Assembly (NCBI RefSeq): GCF_001637205.1
Contig: NZ_LVJH01000017.1
Span: forward strand, 124,001-188,000
Length of the DNA: 64,000 nt
Reading direction: 5' to 3'
Source of the DNA: Paenibacillus glacialis
Lineage (GTDB): Bacteria; Bacillota; Bacilli; Paenibacillales; Paenibacillaceae
Part shown: positions 55,804 to 64,000 of the stretch, piece by piece
Layout of the letters: every line of letters begins with the position of its first letter
How positions within the stretch are numbered: the stretch's first letter is position 1
Notes under the pieces: generated by a model
Databases searched by the model: none
Seen by the model: the letters and a program-made list of their open reading frames with translations, nothing else
Told to the model about the DNA's origin: nothing
Made by a program: the position numbers and the translations under genes

Positions 55804-58800
55804 ATGCAACGTATCAAAAAGCCATTCATTTGGATGCTTTTATTGACTCTAATCGTATCAATGATTCAACCTGGAGGTACGCCTACTGCATCGGCGGCAG
55901 ATGCATCCACCAGCTATTTCACGCCAGATATCGCAGCTTTTAAGAATACGGTGGTGCTAACAACGAGCGGTGTAGCTCCGAACATTATCTCAAGAGACAA
56001 TGTATATCATGTTACTGATTCGGAGATGACGATTACAGGAACATACAGTAAGGTAACTGGTTCTACATTAGGTGTAAACCTTCAACAATTGAACTGGGAT
56101 CCAATTAATCTGAAATGGGTCGAGGATCCAACACATGTGGCACCAGGTGTGATGCAGCTAGATGTGGATAGACCAGACAATCGGTTCAAAGCGAAAGTAA
56201 CCCTATATCCGGGAGTAAATAAGATTACATTTTCTGGATCACAAGGTTTGAACGACCGTTCCGAGACGTTCTACGTACTATTTGACAAAGTCCCATATGT
56301 CGAGAAGCTTATGGTTCTTGGTGGTGCAGACAAACTTAATCTGAATGAAGGAGCTCAGGTAGTTGTTCCGACAGATGAGATTACGTTGGAAGGTAAGGCA
56401 TTAAATTCTACGAAGGTAACAGTCTCTGTTAATGGAAAAGCTGCGCTAGCAACTTCATTACTGCAAGACGGGACCTTCTTCACACCACAATTGCAGCTTA
56501 AGCCCGGAGTAAATGACTTAAAGTTAATTGTACAGAATGCTTCAGATACGCTTACATTTAATTATTCTCTCTATTACTATGATGAGAAGAATCCGATTGT
56601 AGGATTGTATTTGGTTGGTTCTGATGGAAATGCTCAAAGTGTACTTAATGATGTGCCCACTTTTACAGAAAATAGTACTAAGGCTGAGCTATATGCTCAG
56701 ATGTTAGTTCCAGATAACAACAATACGCCTTTTGCAGGGTCTGCTAATATATTGATAAAAACAGGCACAAACACTGTGGTACCTAATGCGACGTACCATA
56801 AAGGGATTACGATTGACGCTACGGGTAAATTGACTGCAATACCTGGTTCTGAAATTTTCATTCCGGGGATAACGCAGAATACACCATCTTACCGCCTAGT
56901 CACATTCGGAATTAATCCTTTGGATTTTGATAAGGACACTGCAGGCGCAGTTGTGCAAAATCAAATTCATAATCTTTCAGTGACTTATGGAACTAAGACA
57001 ATAAGTAAGAAAATTAATTTCCTGTATATGCAAGGACAGACTGTCATTAAGGATTTGAAGTATTTGAAGGGGTATGATGAGGCGAAGCCCGATGTTATTC
57101 CTGCAGGGGAACCACTTAATGGGGCCAAGTTAGATTCTAGTGACTTCTATATTTTGGTGTCTACGAACAGTAAACCATCAGATACAGAATTAATTGCAAA
57201 TTATTTACCTTTAGCTACCGAGGCTATTTCGGTGTCATCCGTACTGAGAACAATTTCGGATACACAATATATTTATAAGATTTCGGGCTTTAAGAATGGT
57301 AATCAGACCGTTAGATTTAATTATAAAGGGTCTAATGCTTATAAGGATGCTACAATTTCATTTGCATCAAAGAGTTATATTTATGTAGCCAATCTTTCAG
57401 ATGGACAGACATATACGATCAATTCAAGTGCAACAAATAAACTTCATGTAGAGGGTCAATATGTTGATTTTGATACGTTGGCTAGTCAATATTTTTTAGG
57501 TGAAGTATTCGTTAACGGATTGAGAGTTAAAACAACATCTACAGATCAGTGGATCAATACTAACGGTAAATTTAGTTTTGACCTTGATGTTTCAGCAGCT
57601 ACAGGCCCATTAGTCTTTGGAGAAAACCGAATTATATTCACAGGGACAGGAAAAGACGCAACCGGACAAGCTCGTGAAGTGCGGAAAGAATTACGTATTT
57701 ACATTGTAGATCAGAATGTTTCGGCTATTGCGAATTTCCAACCTGCTGTGGGTAAAGACCGCGTGTCGTTCCCACCGAGAGACTTTAGTTCAAATAATGA
57801 GCAACTTCCGAAGATATTTAATCTAACACCGGATTTTGTGTATAACGATAATAAGTACACAACAAGTTTGAAGACATATGATTTGGTGTTGAGAGGTAGC
57901 GGAGCTATCAAAGCCAATCTAAATTTAGGTACCAAAAATATATTATCAGTTGATATTCCACTCACCTCTTCAGACAATGAAAAAGTTACATTTGCAGGTG
58001 ATGAAAGATATTCCTACGATTTCGCAGGTAATCAGAAAGATTTCATCATGAGAGTGCAAGATTTAGTGACAGATGCGCCTGGAACGCATGTCTATACGTT
58101 GGAACTTATCAACGAGACAGGTGCCAAAACAAGTCAACGACTTGAATTGGTAAGGGAAGAGAGTTCCTATCGTTTGATCTCTCCTCAACCAACTGTGGGC
58201 AATCAGTATGTCGTGAACAAAAACTTTGTTCATTTTGACATTGAGGCTGAGGGAGCGACTTCGGTTATTATAGACAAAACGGAAGCGGTGAAACGAAGTG
58301 ATCTGGGAGAGAACCGTTTTGTACTAGATTATGTAGGATTGAAGCAAGATAAAGCGACTAAGATCAAAATCCAAATCAAACGTGGTGGAACAACAAATAC
58401 AGATACTATAGAAGTATTCTATACAGGGACAGTTGCTGTTGACGCTCAGTATATGGCTCCTAAAGTAGCCACTAAATATAGTGTATTTAACAAAGGGCTT
58501 GAATTATCGTACCCTAAAGGAACGGTTATGCAGAGTACGGATGTTAGAGGCATTAATAAATACTATCCTGATACGAAGCTGCTCTTCGGAATTGCGGAGC
58601 CGGTCACAGGAGTTGTGGAAAGACGCAACGACTACGGTAACATTATTGGTTTTCCTGGAACAGGAGAAGTGAGTGGAGCTAAACCTTGGAGTATACCAGA
58701 TGAACTCTTAATGAACTTCGGTTCAACCGTTAAAACCAAAAACTTCGGAAACGTGTCCGACGTGTATTGGATTAGTGGTGGTTTAGGCGAATTGGGAGAC

Positions 58801-59718
58801 AAGTCGACGACTGGATATAAGCCAGCTACCAACGGACTAGCACCATATTCCATCGAGGCGCTGTTTGGAGATCGTCAGACTCCAGCAGAACGAAAAATCA
58901 CACCATCTAAGCGGGGAATGTTGACCCTATCTTATAATGCTAACGTGGTAGATGAAGCTGGATATACCATTACAATCTTCCGTTATACATCGGATCGCCA
59001 GTGGGAGAACATAGGTGGAGTAGTGGATTCTAAGAAGCATACAGTTACTGTCCCATTTGATGAATTTGGGTATTATAAGGTAATGAAGATGAGCCGTGGC
59101 TATTCTGACGTAACGAATCATCAGTGGGCTCGGAATATTCTAAATGCTTTGTATGCTAAGGGCTTCATGAACAATCTACGTTTTGAACAATTTGGGGCGG
59201 ATGATCAAACAACGAGAGGTGAGTTCGCAACAATACTTGTTAAGGGGCTAAGCTTGCCATTGAACTATGATAAGAACCAAACCTTTGTTGATCTTGTTCC
59301 TGGCTCAAGTTCAACGACTTGGGACTACGCACATATTGAGACAGCATCGCGAGCAGGTATTGTTACAGGTCTGACGGACGGGGTGTTCGCTCCAGATCAA
59401 CCGATAACACGTGAGCAAGCTGCAGTGATGATTGCACGTGCGCTTAAGATGAAGCTTCCTGTTAATGATCAGAAGTTAAAGGATTCTGTCGCTAAGTCAT
59501 TCAAAGATTCAGGGAAGATTGATGCTTACGCACTACCTTCAATCCAAGCAGTGACGAAGGCGGGTATTATGTCTGGTTCGGCTGTATCACAAGTGGGACA
59601 GAAGAAACCGTTATATAACATCAATCCGAAGTCTAATATGACTCGCGCTGAAGCTGGTAAGATTGCTGTGGAACTACTTAAGAAGGGTAGTAAAATATTC
59701 CCTAAAAACTTAAGCTAA
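55804..59718 (+). CDS. Large secreted protein with C-terminal SLH domains
   Basis: 1304-residue exported protein: basic-hydrophobic signal peptide with an ASA cleavage site near residue 31, then about 1050 residues of repeated beta-rich, Ig-like/FN-like segments rich in Thr, Asn, Val and Asp. Three SLH motifs close it: MSRGYSDVTNHQWARNILNA, TFVDLVPGSS...WDYAHIETA, and SFKDSGKIDAYALPSIQAV, each followed by a TRxE/A helix (TRGEFATIL, TREQAAVMI, TRAEAGKIA). The SLH domains should bind CsaB-pyruvylated wall polymer. Role: surface-layer or envelope-associated protein of unknown activity. Confidence 0.9.
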   Translation: MQRIKKPFIWMLLLTLIVSMIQPGGTPTASAADASTSYFTPDIAAFKNTVVLTTSGVAPNIISRDNVYHVTDSEMTITGTYSKVTGSTLGVNLQQLNWDPINLKWVEDPTHVAPGVMQLDVDRPDNRFKAKVTLYPGVNKITFSGSQGLNDRSETFYVLFDKVPYVEKLMVLGGADKLNLNEGAQVVVPTDEITLEGKALNSTKVTVSVNGKAALATSLLQDGTFFTPQLQLKPGVNDLKLIVQNASDTLTFNYSLYYYDEKNPIVGLYLVGSDGNAQSVLNDVPTFTENSTKAELYAQMLVPDNNNTPFAGSANILIKTGTNTVVPNATYHKGITIDATGKLTAIPGSEIFIPGITQNTPSYRLVTFGINPLDFDKDTAGAVVQNQIHNLSVTYGTKTISKKINFLYMQGQTVIKDLKYLKGYDEAKPDVIPAGEPLNGAKLDSSDFYILVSTNSKPSDTELIANYLPLATEAISVSSVLRTISDTQYIYKISGFKNGNQTVRFNYKGSNAYKDATISFASKSYIYVANLSDGQTYTINSSATNKLHVEGQYVDFDTLASQYFLGEVFVNGLRVKTTSTDQWINTNGKFSFDLDVSAATGPLVFGENRIIFTGTGKDATGQAREVRKELRIYIVDQNVSAIANFQPAVGKDRVSFPPRDFSSNNEQLPKIFNLTPDFVYNDNKYTTSLKTYDLVLRGSGAIKANLNLGTKNILSVDIPLTSSDNEKVTFAGDERYSYDFAGNQKDFIMRVQDLVTDAPGTHVYTLELINETGAKTSQRLELVREESSYRLISPQPTVGNQYVVNKNFVHFDIEAEGATSVIIDKTEAVKRSDLGENRFVLDYVGLKQDKATKIKIQIKRGGTTNTDTIEVFYTGTVAVDAQYMAPKVATKYSVFNKGLELSYPKGTVMQSTDVRGINKYYPDTKLLFGIAEPVTGVVERRNDYGNIIGFPGTGEVSGAKPWSIPDELLMNFGSTVKTKNFGNVSDVYWISGGLGELGDKSTTGYKPATNGLAPYSIEALFGDRQTPAERKITPSKRGMLTLSYNANVVDEAGYTITIFRYTSDRQWENIGGVVDSKKHTVTVPFDEFGYYKVMKMSRGYSDVTNHQWARNILNALYAKGFMNNLRFEQFGADDQTTRGEFATILVKGLSLPLNYDKNQTFVDLVPGSSSTTWDYAHIETASRAGIVTGLTDGVFAPDQPITREQAAVMIARALKMKLPVNDQKLKDSVAKSFKDSGKIDAYALPSIQAVTKAGIMSGSAVSQVGQKKPLYNINPKSNMTRAEAGKIAVELLKKGSKIFPKNLS

Positions 59719-59754
59719 TTATTAATGAACTATAATTGAACTGTGAGTTTATGT

Positions 59755-59786
59755 AAGTGGAGGACTGCTGAAGCAGTCCTCCACTT
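59755..59786 (+). terminator. Terminator of the SLH protein gene
   Basis: AAGTGGAGGACTGCT-GA-AGCAGTCCTCCACTT, followed by ATCATTT. Confidence 0.8.
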
Positions 59787-59807
59787 ATCATTTCCAATTG
59801 AACATCT

Positions 59808-59836
59808 TTGTAATTTTATAGGTATTAAGATATAAT
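59808..59836 (+). promoter_or_regulatory. Putative promoter of the 59878 gene
   Basis: TTGTAA, 17 bp, TATAAT, about 40 bp before the start codon. Confidence 0.6.
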
Positions 59837-59877
59837 GTTGTGGAACTTAATTTTTTTCTAGAGGGTGAAGGTTACTT

Positions 59878-60219
59878 ATGAAGTCAATCTATTCTAAAGC
59901 TCAAATGGATTATATGAAGGCGAAAACAGTATTTGAGAATAGAGCTAGTGTGCTGGAGAAGACAATCGAAACAACACGCAAGAGAAGAGAGATTACTCAA
60001 GAAGTAATGGAAGGACTTGTTCAAGAGACAGGGTTCCATGCTGCGTTCAACGAATTGTTAACAGCAGAGAATAATCTCATCGAATGGTCGCATGTTACTA
60101 TAAAGCACGAAAAACACTATCGTGAAAATAGGCAGTCGATAGAATCAATGTATGAGAATTTAAATGGAAGTCCTGAAATGAGAGCACAGATTATTCAATT
60201 GGCGATGAAGATTCGGTAA
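59878..60219 (+). CDS. Hypothetical helical protein, 113 aa
   Basis: Predicted all-helical, charged cytoplasmic protein with no signal peptide or membrane segment. Regions AKTVFENRASVLEKTIETTR and NLIEWSHVTIKHEKHYRENR have coiled-coil-like heptads. I do not recognise a family. A GGGTGAAGG site precedes the ATG, and it has its own promoter and a strong terminator, so it is a real single-gene unit between two large S-layer-type genes. A helical adaptor or chaperone-like role would be only a guess. Confidence 0.75.
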   Translation: MKSIYSKAQMDYMKAKTVFENRASVLEKTIETTRKRREITQEVMEGLVQETGFHAAFNELLTAENNLIEWSHVTIKHEKHYRENRQSIESMYENLNGSPEMRAQIIQLAMKIR

Positions 60220-60258
60220 CAATTTGTAATAAATATATCAGGAATACAAAGAACGAAT

Positions 60259-60280
60259 GACGCCGAAAGGCGTCTTTTTT
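60259..60280 (+). terminator. Terminator of the 59878 gene
   Basis: GACGCC-GAAA-GGCGTC followed by TTTTTT. Confidence 0.92.
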
Positions 60281-60481
60281 ATGATTTTATGTTTTGAATG
60301 TAGAAAAAATGGTGATTGAAAACTAGGTTTCACCTTGAATTAGTAACAAAAATGAAATTCTTTTTAAAAAGGTGCAACTTTTCCGAAACTCGTGCGTCTA
60401 AGATATAGAGTCATTTAACGATGGACATTAGCCAACTGATATCCGAAAGAAGAAAAAGATCTATAAATTAGAAAATTTTTC

Positions 60482-60633
60482 TTTACGATAACTTGGACCC
60501 ATTGTATAATACTTAAAGTAGGCTTGGATACTGGTCTATTTTCGTTGATTTATTGTTTACCAGTTTCTGTGATACCCGTCACAGACATCATTTATATTAT
60601 TTTGCTCAACTCGAGAAAGGGGGTGTAAGACTA
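60482..60633 (+). promoter_or_regulatory. Promoter and structured leader of the S-layer gene
   Basis: TTTACG (60482-60487), 17 bp, TATAAT (60505-60510) gives a leader of 120-190 nt. It contains ACTGGT/ACCAGT and CTGTGA-TACCCG-TCACAG stems. A very strong AAAGGGGGTG site (60615-60624) precedes an ATG at 60634, 72 bp before and in frame with the signal-peptide ATG. The remaining upstream part, 60281-60481, shows no gene. Confidence 0.6.
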
Positions 60634-60705
60634 ATGAGTGACACGAGCTACCCATTTCAAGAAAATAAAAATGTTATGCACGCCCAAGGAGGAGAAAAAA
60701 AGGTT

Positions 60706-63700
60706 ATGAAGAAAATTTTATCAGTAGCTTTATCTACAGCAATGGCATTCTCAATGTTTGCTTCTGTAGCATTCGCGGATACAGCAAAACTATCTGCACA
60801 AGAAAAGTTCGATGCATTGAAAGTTAAAGGAATTTTTGCAGGTGACACTGACGGTTTAGCACATCTTGAAAGAGATATGACTCGCGCTGAATTCGCTAAA
60901 GTTATCACTAAAGTAATGGGATTGAAAGAAGTAACTGGTACTTATTCTTACAATGACAAAGGTTACAACAATCCTAAGAACTGGGCAGCACCTTACATCG
61001 AAGCAGTATCACTTGCTGGTATTATGCAAGGTAAAGACCTAACTAAGAAATTGTTCGACCAAAAAGCTAATGTAACAGTTCAAGAATTGGCTGAAGTATT
61101 GGTTAAAGCATTGAAACTTGAAATCCCTACAAAGGTTGACAACACTGCAACTGAATGGGCTAAAGGTTCCGTTCAAGCAGCAATCAACGCTGGATTGATT
61201 TCTAAGGATCTTAACTTCCAAGGTAATGCAAGTCGTTCCTTGTTGGTAGAAGCAACTTATGCAGTTGACCTTATTAAGAACCCAATTGTTGTTCCAGTAA
61301 CATCTGCAACTAAGGTTGAAAAAGCAACTTCAACTAATCTTAAAGAAGTAGACGTTGCTTTTGACGGTAAAGTAGACAAAGCTACTGCAACTGACAAAAA
61401 CAACTACACAGTGGATAGCAATTCCAAAGGAATCAAATCCATCACTTTGTTGGAAGACGGTAAAACAGCTCGTCTGTTACTGAACGAGTCCAGCAAATTC
61501 GTACAAGGAACAACTTACAAAGTTGTTGTTAAAAATGTGAAATCTTCTGCTAGTACTGTATTGCCACAAGGTGAAGTTTCCTTTACTACTTCTGACAATG
61601 TTTTACCTACAGTAAGTGAAGTGAAAGCTCTCGGAACTAAAGTTATCAAAGTAACTTTCTCTGAGCCAGTTGTAGCTCCATCAAGCAGCAATTTCCAATT
61701 GGATGACAAAGCTTTTGTTGGTTCTGTAACTCAAGGTGCTAACCAAAGAGAAGTAATTCTGCGTGACTACACAGGTACGATCACTGTTGGCGCTCACAAA
61801 TTGACAACTTCCTTGGTTGAAGATTTCGCTGGTTTGAAATCTTTGGCAGCAACAACTGACTTTACTGTAGCTGTTGATTCTGAAGGTCCTAAAGTGACTG
61901 AAATCTCCGCCACTCTAGAGAAAGTAACGGTTACTTTCGACGAAGAAATCGATCCAGCTTCTGTAACTAAGGATAGCTTCTTCTGGAAATCTGGTACAAC
62001 TAACAAAACTGGTAAAGTAACGCAAATTGCTTCCAATGTATATTCAGTTGAGTTTGATGATGCTAACCGTCTGCCAGGATACGAGTCTACTTTGTTCGTA
62101 GAAGTTAAAGACTACTCCGGTAACGCTAACGCTGTGAAAGAACACAAAATCAATGCTTCTGTTGACTTGGTTCGTCCACAAGTAGTTGAAACTATATTTG
62201 GTGACAGAACTAACGCATTGACAGTTCGCTTTGACAAAGCTGTAAAAGCAGCTGACAGAAAATACTTCACTATTAAAAAAGGTGACGATGTAATCTCTGT
62301 AAGCAGTGTAGTGGCAGCTGACTCTTCCAACAAAATATTCTATGTTAATTTCTTCAATACCCTTGAGACTGGCACTTATAACTTGAAGGTTGCTGATGTT
62401 CAAGATACAACAGCTCTTAAAAACACATTGGTAGAATACAATGGTACATTCGTAGCTAATGATACTAAGAATCCACAAATCTCTTCTACAGATTACAATG
62501 AGTCTGCTCGCAAACTTACTTTGAACTTTGGTAGAGAAATGGATCTGGCAACCGTTAATGCAAAAGGTAACTACTACATTAACTTCCAGAAAAATGGAGC
62601 TAACGCTCAAAATATCGCTCTTCCAAGTGAAGTTGGCGTAAATGCAGTTAACGGTAGTAAATCCGTAGTTCTTCAGTTCCCTGAATATATCGATGGAACT
62701 AAAGTTACCTTCGGACCAAACGGATCTGTTAAAGATGTAACTACAACTGGCTTGAGATCCAAAACAGGTCAAGTAGTATCTTTGCATAGCTCCATCCTGA
62801 AAGATTCTGCTGCGAACCAATTGAAATGGATTGGCGCTGTACAAAAAGATGCTAAAACTTTTGAATTGACATTCAACCAAGTAGTCGCATCTGCAAATGT
62901 GGGCGACTTCCAAATCAATGGAACTTACCCTGCTTCTGTAAGTGTTGATGAGAACAAAGTAACACTGAAAACTTCTGATGAAGTTACTGGTGCTAACATT
63001 ACTCTGTTCGCTAACAACTCAATCGAGACATATTCGAACAATCGAATGAACTTGTCTTCTAACGCTAATATGCCAGTTAGCAATGCTGTAGCACCTCGTG
63101 TTGCTAATGTTAGCGTGAGAGATAGTGTTTATAATTCATTTGTTATGACATTCAATACAAGCATCGATTCGATCAATGGTAACACAGTTGACCAAATTGC
63201 GAATGATCTGGTTATTAAAGATTTGTCTTTAACTAACACACCAGATCTTACACCAATATCTGATTACACTGTTGAGCGTAAAAGCAGCAATGAACTTACG
63301 GTGAAAATCAAAAAAGCTAATGCTTTGATTAACCCAATTTCTGTTCAAGTTAAAGGTGCAAAATATCTTGTTGCAACAGGAACGACATCGAAAGCCGTTG
63401 ATTCCGACGTATACACAGTTGCAGCTCCATCTACAATTTCAACTAACGTAGTTGCCACTGGCACTACAATTTCTGACACAGCTACTGGTAAATTACTGAC
63501 AGTTAAGTTGAACAAAGCTGTAACAACTTCGACTAGTACTTTTAATGTAACTATTGCTAATAAAGCGTATAGTGCGTCTCTGAATAGTGCTAAAGACGGT
63601 ATTGAAGTTGCTCTTGCTACCAACGACAATGTTGCTGGAGATCAATTCTTCGCTACTGTAACTGATGGTAATAAAGAAGCTTTTGTAACAATAACTATCA

Positions 63701-63714
63701 GTTCTAACAAATAG
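60706..63714 (+). CDS. S-layer protein with N-terminal SLH domains
   Basis: 1002-residue exported protein, probably the main S-layer subunit. Signal peptide MKKILSVALSTAMAFSMFAS ending AFA before DT (cleavage near residue 24). SLH motifs follow at about residues 30-200 (DMTRAEFAKVITKVMGL, WAAPYIEAVSLAGIM, SVQAAINAGLI). Repeated beta-sandwich segments with VTFxEPV/VTFDEEID-like starts (bacterial Ig-like, SbsC-like) run to the C-terminus. Low Cys and high Thr/Lys/Val are S-layer traits. ATG at 60706 (AAGGAGG 13 nt upstream) fits the signal peptide; the in-frame ATG at 60634 has the stronger site and may be used too. Confidence 0.92.
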   Translation: MKKILSVALSTAMAFSMFASVAFADTAKLSAQEKFDALKVKGIFAGDTDGLAHLERDMTRAEFAKVITKVMGLKEVTGTYSYNDKGYNNPKNWAAPYIEAVSLAGIMQGKDLTKKLFDQKANVTVQELAEVLVKALKLEIPTKVDNTATEWAKGSVQAAINAGLISKDLNFQGNASRSLLVEATYAVDLIKNPIVVPVTSATKVEKATSTNLKEVDVAFDGKVDKATATDKNNYTVDSNSKGIKSITLLEDGKTARLLLNESSKFVQGTTYKVVVKNVKSSASTVLPQGEVSFTTSDNVLPTVSEVKALGTKVIKVTFSEPVVAPSSSNFQLDDKAFVGSVTQGANQREVILRDYTGTITVGAHKLTTSLVEDFAGLKSLAATTDFTVAVDSEGPKVTEISATLEKVTVTFDEEIDPASVTKDSFFWKSGTTNKTGKVTQIASNVYSVEFDDANRLPGYESTLFVEVKDYSGNANAVKEHKINASVDLVRPQVVETIFGDRTNALTVRFDKAVKAADRKYFTIKKGDDVISVSSVVAADSSNKIFYVNFFNTLETGTYNLKVADVQDTTALKNTLVEYNGTFVANDTKNPQISSTDYNESARKLTLNFGREMDLATVNAKGNYYINFQKNGANAQNIALPSEVGVNAVNGSKSVVLQFPEYIDGTKVTFGPNGSVKDVTTTGLRSKTGQVVSLHSSILKDSAANQLKWIGAVQKDAKTFELTFNQVVASANVGDFQINGTYPASVSVDENKVTLKTSDEVTGANITLFANNSIETYSNNRMNLSSNANMPVSNAVAPRVANVSVRDSVYNSFVMTFNTSIDSINGNTVDQIANDLVIKDLSLTNTPDLTPISDYTVERKSSNELTVKIKKANALINPISVQVKGAKYLVATGTTSKAVDSDVYTVAAPSTISTNVVATGTTISDTATGKLLTVKLNKAVTTSTSTFNVTIANKAYSASLNSAKDGIEVALATNDNVAGDQFFATVTDGNKEAFVTITISSNK

Positions 63715-63727
63715 TTCAAAACATCAA

Positions 63728-63767
63728 AACAAATCAGAGAACTAAGTTCTCTGGTTTGTTTTTTTAT
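63728..63767 (+). terminator. Terminator of the S-layer gene
   Basis: 16-bp arms AACAAATCAGAGAACT / AGTTCTCTGGTTTGTT (one G-U) with a 1-nt loop and TTTTTTA. Confidence 0.92.
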
Positions 63768-63786
63768 TTCCAGAAAACCAACAACG

Positions 63787-63809
63787 GTAACCAGTAACCA
63801 GTAACCAGT
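63787..63809 (+). repeat. 7-bp tandem repeat (GTAACCA)
   Basis: GTAACCA is repeated three times just after the S-layer gene terminator. Significance unknown. Confidence 0.6.
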
Positions 63810-63884
63810 CTGTAGAAGTAATTCTTTATGGGTCTTTTCTCCTGAAGTTAATCCGAAGCACTCAGAAAAATAAATGTATATTAT

Positions 63885-63985
63885 TATATAGATAGATTGA
63901 ACTAAAGACGAACCCTCATATTCATGATTCTCTTTAGAAATGATTGAACTTGTGAGCGCAAACTTTAGTTCAATCTATATAGATA
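63885..63985 (+). repeat. MITE-like element, copy 4 (best preserved)
   Basis: 101 bp, ends TATATAGATAGATTGAAC and CAATCTATATAGATA. The inner inverted repeats are GATTGAACTAAAG / CTTTAGTTCAATC. The interior has ATTCATGATTCTCTTT and TTGTGAGCGCAAA, matching copy 1 in reverse. No open frame. Confidence 0.8.
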
Positions 63986-64000
63986 TGGTAATAAAGGATA

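Noticed and set aside
62044..62913. 289-codon antisense frame within the S-layer gene
   Set aside because: Composition is the mirror of the Thr/Val-rich S-layer repeats and it has no plausible start site.

Overview
The window reads as chromosomal DNA of a spore-forming, flagellated, S-layer-bearing member of the Bacillota, most likely a Paenibacillus or close relative. Evidence: sporulation genes (spoIIR, spoIID, spoIIQ, spoIIID), strong AAGGAGG-type ribosome binding sites, UUG/GUG starts, intrinsic terminators, moderate GC, and a gene order (prfA-prmC, spoIIR, ywlC, mntP, ywlE, rpiB, ywlG, glyA, upp, mnaA, atp operon, ywzB, murA, spoIID, spoIIQ, spoIIID, mbl, flhO, flhP, fabZ) that follows the ywl-ywm-ywp region of Bacillus subtilis. 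A glutaminyl-tRNA synthetase, csaB and SLH-domain S-layer proteins point to Paenibacillus rather than Bacillus. This placement is inferred from gene content only.

Layout. 1-12.2 kb is mixed accessory/housekeeping: a cut-off MOSC protein, DUF2164, glnS, an MFS permease, an orphan TorD-like chaperone behind a perfect FNR box, a broken sugar-kinase remnant, a TetR/RND efflux operon with a visible operator, a paired SMR exporter (ykkCD-like) and a cardiolipin synthase. 12.2-17.6 kb holds a frameshifted small gene, the isoprenoid isomerase fni, a complete ECF transporter (S, fused A-A', T) and a GNAT remnant. 17.9-31.7 kb is translation, cell shape and one-carbon/nucleotide metabolism (ychF, prfA, prmC, rodA, spoIIR, ywlC, mntP, ywlE, rpiB, ywlG, glyA, upp, mnaA), with a ZTP riboswitch ahead of rpiB-ywlG-glyA. 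31.9-39.4 kb is the F1Fo ATP synthase operon in the usual order. 39.7-48.5 kb is murA, sporulation genes, mbl, flhO/flhP and fabZ. 48.6-63.7 kb is envelope biogenesis: pgcA, a DUF5693 membrane protein, csaB (wall pyruvylation, which makes the SLH ligand), a TagA-type transferase, tagO, and two large SLH proteins, the last a probable main S-layer protein.

The least explained material is non-coding. (i) Four leaders (fni, atpG, glyA, atpC) carry short stem-loops that end 2-5 nt before the Shine-Dalgarno. Stem sequences differ between loci but keep their pairing, and a TAA..TAATGCTTWCGA spacer is shared. In each leader a 3' arm is also present before the 5' arm, so alternative folds are possible. 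(ii) A 226-nt branched palindrome lies in front of glyA. (iii) A ~100-bp MITE-like element with ATATAGATTGAACTAAAG-type termini occurs four times, two copies bracketing pgcA. (iv) A separate 59-bp repeat occurs twice. No rRNA, tRNA, CRISPR array, prophage or full insertion sequence was seen.
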